From a bacterium (lineage in GTDB: Bacteria; Verrucomicrobiota; Verrucomicrobiia; Chthoniobacterales; Terrimicrobiaceae): 8,805 nt of DNA. The notes under the pieces are model-generated. The model was given only the letters and a program-made list of their open reading frames with translations, did not search any database and was not told the origin of the DNA. The position numbers were made by a program, and so were the translations under genes. Below are positions 4,302-8,805 of the stretch, piece by piece. Location: contig RFZT01000088.1 in the NCBI GenBank assembly GCA_009920585.1, positions 1 to 8,805 of the forward strand, read 5' to 3'. Every line of letters begins with the position of its first letter. Position 1 is the first letter of the stretch.

Positions 4302-6416
4302 TTATTTTCCGACAAGGATGGCGATGGACCATTCGCGCGCCGAATAGCTCTTCTGATTCGTGAGTTTTTCCTCTTTCCCGATTTGGCAAATGTCCTTCGG
4401 TTCGGGAAGTCCAGTGTCGGCAAAGCGGTGCCACTGCATCGTCTTCGGTAATACTGGAAGGCCGAAAGTCAAAGGCTGGTAATACATATTGCAAACGACA
4501 TAGATAAATTGGTGGTTCCCTCCGATCGCTTGACTGTGGCGTCCGCAAAGCATGAAAGCCATCGAGCGGCTTCCGGGAGTCCAATCCGGATGCCAAGGTA
4601 ACACGCCATGCCAACTGATATCGGGATACCCGCTGCCGACTTGGTCACGTTCGCTGAGGAACTCGGACTGGCGAAGAACCGCATTATCCTTACGGAAGGC
4701 GATCATGGCTTTGGTGAAGCGCAGGAGTTTTTTGCCATCGGCATCCGGTTCCCAGTTCATCCAGTTCCAGTCGGCATCGTGACAATACGCGTTGTTGTTG
4801 CCGCGCTGGGTGCGTCCGCACTCGTCGCCCATCGATAGCATTGGCACTCCTTGGCTGACCATCAGGAGCGCCATGGCATTTTTACTGTGCCGAAGGCGGA
4901 GCTCGAGAATGGCGGGATCGGTGGTCGTTCCTTCCGTGCCGCAATTCCAACTCAAATTATCGTTCGAACCGTCGTTGTTGGTTTCCCCGTTTTCGAGGTT
5001 GTGTTTGCCGTTGTAGGAAAATAAATCCCTCAGAGTGAATCCATCGTGGCAGGTGATGAAATTCACGCTGGCCGTCGGTTTGCGTCCGGCCTCGGCGTAG
5101 AGGTCGGGCGAGCCCATGATACGCTGCACCATTTCACCCACCATGCCCGGATCGCCTTTGAGGAAGCGACGCGCGCAGTCGCGGTATTTTCCGTTCCATT
5201 CCATCCAACGTCCGTAGGAGGGGAAATTTCCCACTTGATAGAGTCCGCCGGCATCCCAAGCCTCGGCGACGAGCTTGCAATCAGCCAGTACGGGATCGTG
5301 AGCGAGAAATTCTAGGAGCGGAGGATTTGCCAGCGGAGTTCCTTTTGCGTCACGGCCGAGGATCGAGGCGAGATCGAAGCGGAAGCCGTCGATGTGGTAT
5401 TCCGCAGCCCAGTAGCGAAGACAGTTGATGACAAATTCGCGAACGGCGGGGTAGTTGCAGTTCACCGTGTTTCCGCAGCCTGAGTAATTCGCGAAGGTGC
5501 CCTTCTCATCGAGGATGTACCAGGTTTTGTTATCGATGCCGCGGAAGGAAAAGACGGGTCCGTCCGCACCGCCCTCGGCCGTGTGGTTGAAAACAACGTC
5601 GAGCATGACCTCGATGCCCGACTTGTGAAGGGCCGAGACCATCTCCTTCATTTCCCGCACAGGGAGGCCTTCGCGGGCACCTGCGGCGTAGCTCGTTTTT
5701 GGCGCAAAAAATCCGACGGTGCTGTAACCCCAGTAGTTACAAAGTTGGTCGCCTGTGATCGGATTCGTGCGCTGATTTTCCGCTTCATCGAATTCAAAAA
5801 CCGGCATGAGTTCGACGCAATTCACTCCCAGATCTTTCAGGTAGGCTGCCTTTTCAGCGAGGCCGGCATAGGTTCCGGGGTTGTTGACACCAGAGCTTTC
5901 GTGGCGAGTGAAGCCACGAAGGTGCATTTCGTAAATGATCAGGTCGTTGTTCCGGACTCGCTGGATGCGGCAGGGCTCCAGCACCTCAATGGTGCCGGGC
6001 ACGCGTGAGCGGAAGATGGGTTTGTGGGAGTTCGAAGGCTTGCCCATCCACTCTTCGCGGCCGACAATCTCGCGGGCATAAGGATCCAATAGGATTTTGG
6101 AATCGTCAAAAAAATGGCCATCTCTCGGGCTCATTGGTCCGTCGAGGCGGAATCCGTATTCCAGACCTTCAAGCGAAAGATCGTGCACGACCATTGCCCA
6201 CACGTGCCCGAGGCGGTATTCCGGCGGGAAGGGAATTTCGGCTACAGGCGCATCCACGTTGGATTTGAAAAGCACAAGTGTACATGCGGTGGCATGCGCG
6301 CTGAAGATCGAGAAATTCACGCCGGTCGGGACATGGCTGACGCCGAAGGGCAGAAGGTGCCCGCAGCTTAATTTGTAGTCTCCCGCTTTCGGAGCCTTGA
6401 CCAGAGATGCTTTCAT
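4302..6416 (-). CDS. glgX: Glycogen debranching enzyme GlgX (GH13 isoamylase type)
   Basis: A 704-residue cytoplasmic enzyme that hydrolyses alpha-1,6 branch points in glycogen or limit dextrin. An N-terminal CBM48-like domain (about 20-130, with LPFGVSHVPTGVNFSIFSAH) precedes the GH13 barrel. All four GH13 regions are intact: DVVFNHTAEG (Asp273-His278), GFRFDLASILGRD with nucleophile Asp348, LVAEAWDAGG with acid/base Glu385, and FITCHDGFTL with His457-Asp458. NYWGYSTVGFFAPK (227-240) and GDECGRTQRGNNNAYCHD (530-547) are typical of the GlgX/TreX group. The length fits the family (about 650-750). The start at 6416 is chosen because it leaves about 20 residues before the first conserved strand. 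The open frame extends to 6665 but would overlap the upstream mutase gene; an ATG at 6503 (20-base overlap) is a weaker alternative. It lies 67 bases downstream of the mutase, probably co-transcribed. The closely related isoamylases are the alternative identity. Confidence 0.92.
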   Translation of the reverse strand: MKASLVKAPKAGDYKLSCGHLLPFGVSHVPTGVNFSIFSAHATACTLVLFKSNVDAPVAEIPFPPEYRLGHVWAMVVHDLSLEGLEYGFRLDGPMSPRDGHFFDDSKILLDPYAREIVGREEWMGKPSNSHKPIFRSRVPGTIEVLEPCRIQRVRNNDLIIYEMHLRGFTRHESSGVNNPGTYAGLAEKAAYLKDLGVNCVELMPVFEFDEAENQRTNPITGDQLCNYWGYSTVGFFAPKTSYAAGAREGLPVREMKEMVSALHKSGIEVMLDVVFNHTAEGGADGPVFSFRGIDNKTWYILDEKGTFANYSGCGNTVNCNYPAVREFVINCLRYWAAEYHIDGFRFDLASILGRDAKGTPLANPPLLEFLAHDPVLADCKLVAEAWDAGGLYQVGNFPSYGRWMEWNGKYRDCARRFLKGDPGMVGEMVQRIMGSPDLYAEAGRKPTASVNFITCHDGFTLRDLFSYNGKHNLENGETNNDGSNDNLSWNCGTEGTTTDPAILELRLRHSKNAMALLMVSQGVPMLSMGDECGRTQRGNNNAYCHDADWNWMNWEPDADGKKLLRFTKAMIAFRKDNAVLRQSEFLSERDQVGSGYPDISWHGVLPWHPDWTPGSRSMAFMLCGRHSQAIGGNHQFIYVVCNMYYQPLTFGLPVLPKTMQWHRFADTGLPEPKDICQIGKEEKLTNQKSYSAREWSIAILVGK

Positions 6417-6483
6417 AAAGGCGCGGATACTAATTTGAGCGGAGCAAACCGCAAGCCGTCCTTTGATGGGATATGTAGATTCA

Positions 6484-8442
6484 TTACAGTCTGGCCCGCG
6501 CATCGGCTCCAAGCCATTTCCAAAGCGATTCCAGCGAGGCGGTGACGGCTTTTTTGGCTTCAGCCACCTCAGCGGGGCTGGATGGTGATGCTTGAGCGGG
6601 GCGCTGCACTCCGAACATATAGTATTTGATTTTCGGTTCTGTTCCCGATGGGCGAATCGCCACACGGCGGCCGTCCGCGAGGGACACCATGATCATGGCC
6701 TCGCTCGGGATGAGATCACCTTCCACATCGTGGATCGTATCGGTGGCGAAATTTCGAATCGAATCGACCGGGGATCCGTCCATTTCCTTTGGGGGATTCG
6801 AGGCATAGGAGGCTACCAACTTGTTGATTTGGGCGGCTCCTTCGGCTCCATCCATCGTGAGCGACTCTCCGCGCTCGAGGTAAACACCAAATTCCGCGAA
6901 GATCTCATCCAGTAATCCTGCGAGCGTCGTGCCGCGTGATTTGGCATAGGCGGCGGCCTCCGCGATGAGCACGGCGGCGGAGTTGCCATCCTTGTCGCGG
7001 ACGAAATCCGAGGCGCTGTAGCCGTAGCTTTCCTCTCCGCCGAAGACGTAAAAGGAAGAATGCTCGAGCCGAAGGCGGCGGGTCTCCTCCTCCGGAAGGT
7101 CGATGTAACCCTGACGAAGTTGCTCGGGGATCGCGGACTCGTAGTTGCCCAGTTTTTGGCCGATGTATTTAAAGCCCGTGAGAGTTTCCACGCAACGGAG
7201 GCCAAATTTTTCCGCGATCGCTTTCTGCAGATCCGTCGTGACGAATGTCTTGATGATCACTCCGCGCGAATGATTGTCGGCATTCAGGATGCCCCTTTCA
7301 AAAAACTTCATCGAGCGATACCAAGCCAAGATCGAGCCAATTTGGTTGCCTGTGATGAGCTGCATGTGGCCTTCGGCGTTGCGGGCGGCGATGCCCATGC
7401 GGTCATCATCCGGGTCGGTCGCAATCACGAGGTCCGCACCAGTTCTGTCAGCTTGCGCGATCGCCATGCTGAGGGCCTCGGCGTTTTCGGGGTTCGGAGA
7501 CTTGACGGTGGGGAAGCGGCCATCGGGCACTTCCTGTTCGGCCACGCCTTCGCACTGGAATCCCAAACGCTGGAGCATCGGCTTAATAATAACGCCGCCC
7601 ACGCCATGCAGCGGTGTGTAAACGATCTTGAGTGAATTCTCCCGTCGGATCAAATCAGGGTCCAGCGGGAGTGTGGCCAAGCGCGCCATGTAGGCTTCGT
7701 CGATGTCCACCCCCATCGGGATCACGCGCCCACGCTCACTTTCAGGAACGGCCGGGTAGTCTTCGCTCTCGACGGCGTTCACTTTTTCGATGATGGCCGT
7801 GGCATGCGGCTCGACGACCTGGCAACCGTCCTCGAAGTACACTTTGTAGCCATTATATTCCGGCGGGTTGTGGCTGGCGGTGAGGTTGATGCCGGCTTGG
7901 GCTTTGACGTGGCGGACGGCGAACGAAAGCTCGGGAGTCGATCGCGGACCCTCAAATAGATAGGCGTCGCAGCCGAGTTCGGTGATGATTTTGGCCGCTA
8001 GCTCGGCGAACTCTCGTGAGAAAAAACGGGTGTCATGGCAAAGACAGATCGCCGGTTTTCCAGGGCGACCCTGTTTGGTGAAGTGCTCTTTGACATACAG
8101 CGTAAGGCCTTGGGTGGCTCGGCTGATGTTATACTGGTTCACCGCATTCGTTCCGACGCAGGGGAATTCCGGGCGTCCGAGGGCCTGCGGTTGACCACGC
8201 TCGGCTTGGGTGACTACGACGCCGATCGTTTTGCCGCGTAATCCGCCCGTGCCAAACGCGAGGGTGCGAAAAAAACGGTTATTTAACTCAACCCAATTCT
8301 TGGCATCGACCAACTCACCCACGGATGCGGGATAGACCGGTGAAGAACTGCGGGACAGAAGAGAAAGGATGTTTTGCGCAGACTCGGGAAGGATCAGGCC
8401 TTCGGAAGCGGCTTGCTGGATGGAGAGAATAAGCGAACTCAT
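6484..8442 (-). CDS. Phosphoglucomutase/phosphomannomutase (alpha-D-phosphohexomutase)
   Basis: A 652-residue cytoplasmic enzyme that interconverts hexose 1- and 6-phosphates, most likely glucose-1-phosphate and glucose-6-phosphate. The four-domain layout is complete: FGTGGLRG near the start (63-70); the phosphoserine loop TASHNP with Ser190 and YNGYKVY after it; the magnesium loop DPDDDR (Asp343, Asp345, Asp347); the sugar-binding loop GGEESYGY (468-475); and the phosphate-binding loop RPSGTEPKIKYY (597-608). It is longer than most bacterial relatives (about 550-600), with extra sequence at 76-98 and at the C-terminus. The FGTGGLRG form resembles the PgcA/PGM2-type branch. The product passes to glgX downstream and ties glycogen turnover to glycolysis. 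No Shine-Dalgarno sequence precedes the ATG. Sugar specificity (glucose against mannose) cannot be settled from sequence, so no symbol is given. Confidence 0.93.
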   Translation of the reverse strand: MSSLILSIQQAASEGLILPESAQNILSLLSRSSSPVYPASVGELVDAKNWVELNNRFFRTLAFGTGGLRGKTIGVVVTQAERGQPQALGRPEFPCVGTNAVNQYNISRATQGLTLYVKEHFTKQGRPGKPAICLCHDTRFFSREFAELAAKIITELGCDAYLFEGPRSTPELSFAVRHVKAQAGINLTASHNPPEYNGYKVYFEDGCQVVEPHATAIIEKVNAVESEDYPAVPESERGRVIPMGVDIDEAYMARLATLPLDPDLIRRENSLKIVYTPLHGVGGVIIKPMLQRLGFQCEGVAEQEVPDGRFPTVKSPNPENAEALSMAIAQADRTGADLVIATDPDDDRMGIAARNAEGHMQLITGNQIGSILAWYRSMKFFERGILNADNHSRGVIIKTFVTTDLQKAIAEKFGLRCVETLTGFKYIGQKLGNYESAIPEQLRQGYIDLPEEETRRLRLEHSSFYVFGGEESYGYSASDFVRDKDGNSAAVLIAEAAAYAKSRGTTLAGLLDEIFAEFGVYLERGESLTMDGAEGAAQINKLVASYASNPPKEMDGSPVDSIRNFATDTIHDVEGDLIPSEAMIMVSLADGRRVAIRPSGTEPKIKYYMFGVQRPAQASPSSPAEVAEAKKAVTASLESLWKWLGADARARL

Positions 8443-8480
8443 AAAGTGCCATCGGACACTTCTGGAATTTCAGCTCATGC

Positions 8481-8509
8481 TTGCATAGGGATCGCATTTG
8501 CGTGATAAT
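8481..8509 (+). promoter_or_regulatory. Candidate sigma-70-type promoter for the desaturase gene
   Basis: In the 119-base divergent spacer, TTGCAT (8481-8486) and GATAAT (8504-8509) are separated by exactly 17 bases. The -10 element matches TATAAT at five of six positions and the -35 element matches TTGACA at three of six. The start point would fall about 45 bases before the desaturase ATG. The facing minus-strand promoter for the mutase gene must be in the same spacer, but I could not pick it out. Confidence 0.4.
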
Positions 8510-8561
8510 GTGAATACCCCGCTATCTATTTTGTGAGGCGGCGGATCTCCACGAACTAACT

Positions 8562-8805
8562 ATGAATCAATTTCTCAGTAAAATCCGAGTCACGAACTCC
8601 CTCTTCCTCATTGGGACCTTTATTGTCACCTTTACAGCGGTGCCACTCTATATATGGCACTACGGATTGAGTGGTTTCCAAATCGGTCTTTTCTTCTACT
8701 TCACGGTTTCGACCGCGATGAGCATCACGCTAGGCTACCATCGCCTCTTTTCCCATCTCACCTTTCAAGCGAGCCCGATCGTAAAGCTCTACACGCTGCT
8801 TTTCG
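8562..8805 (+). CDS. Fatty-acid desaturase, N-terminal part (runs off the window)
   Basis: The first 81 residues of a membrane desaturase that introduces a cis double bond into acyl chains, probably delta-9 type. Two hydrophobic segments are visible (about 13-32 and 38-57). The second runs into LGYHRLFSH, the first histidine box HxxxxH (His60 and His65), one of the three boxes that hold the di-iron centre. The other two (HxxHH type) would lie beyond the window edge. The start ATG at 8562 fits the usual distance of about 50-60 residues before the first box. No clear Shine-Dalgarno sequence lies next to it; a GAGGCGG lies about 20 bases upstream, too far. It is transcribed divergently from the mutase gene. 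Whether it acts on acyl-CoA or on lipid-bound chains cannot be told. Confidence 0.88.
   Translation, partial: MNQFLSKIRVTNSLFLIGTFIVTFTAVPLYIWHYGLSGFQIGLFFYFTVSTAMSITLGYHRLFSHLTFQASPIVKLYTLLF

Noticed and set aside
6417..6665. Upstream start for glgX at 6665
   Set aside because: It would overlap the end of the mutase gene by 182 bases, and the extra residues look like an out-of-frame reading of that gene.

Overview
The window most likely comes from a member of the Verrucomicrobiota or a close PVC relative. This is inferred from the sequence character of a DksA/TraR-family protein with a degraded zinc finger, the style of ribosomal proteins L33 and S18, an SGNH hydrolase with a C-terminal region I associate with these bacteria, and intergenic copies of an 'acaggat'-type repeat. 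No database search was possible, so the phylum is a judgement. Seven of the eight assigned start codons have no recognisable Shine-Dalgarno sequence in front of them.

Layout. Positions 1-442 hold no intact gene: one copy of the dispersed repeat (about 59-90), directly followed by what looks like a short relic of an aldose 1-epimerase gene (92-157). A secreted SGNH/GDSL hydrolase is encoded at 443-1738 (+). A 546-base non-coding stretch (1739-2284) follows, with the second repeat copy in opposite orientation, several hairpins, and probable terminators between two convergent genes. From 2285 to 8442 all genes are on the minus strand. Read in the direction of transcription they are: phosphoglucomutase/phosphomannomutase (8442-6484), glycogen debranching enzyme GlgX (6416-4302), a tight three-gene set dksA-like / rpmG (L33) / rpsR (S18) at 4113-2944 with 6-base gaps, and a Pal-type OmpA lipoprotein (2782-2285). 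A divergent gene starts at 8562 (+) and runs off the end; it is a membrane fatty-acid desaturase, cut after its first histidine box.

How the genes fit together. The mutase and GlgX form an alpha-glucan (glycogen) module: GlgX removes branch stubs, and the mutase links glucose-1-phosphate to glycolysis. The dksA-like / rpmG / rpsR set joins an RNA-polymerase-binding regulator to two ribosomal proteins, which suggests coordination of ribosome production. Pal anchors the outer membrane to peptidoglycan, and the desaturase adjusts membrane lipid fluidity.

The most distinctive object is the DksA-like protein. It has a strongly basic lysine/alanine/proline tail built from eight 18-base DNA repeats, a zinc finger with only two of four cysteines, and an acidic C-terminus. 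I found no clear sign of a wholly new multi-gene system; most of the window is housekeeping sequence plus relic-rich intergenic DNA.
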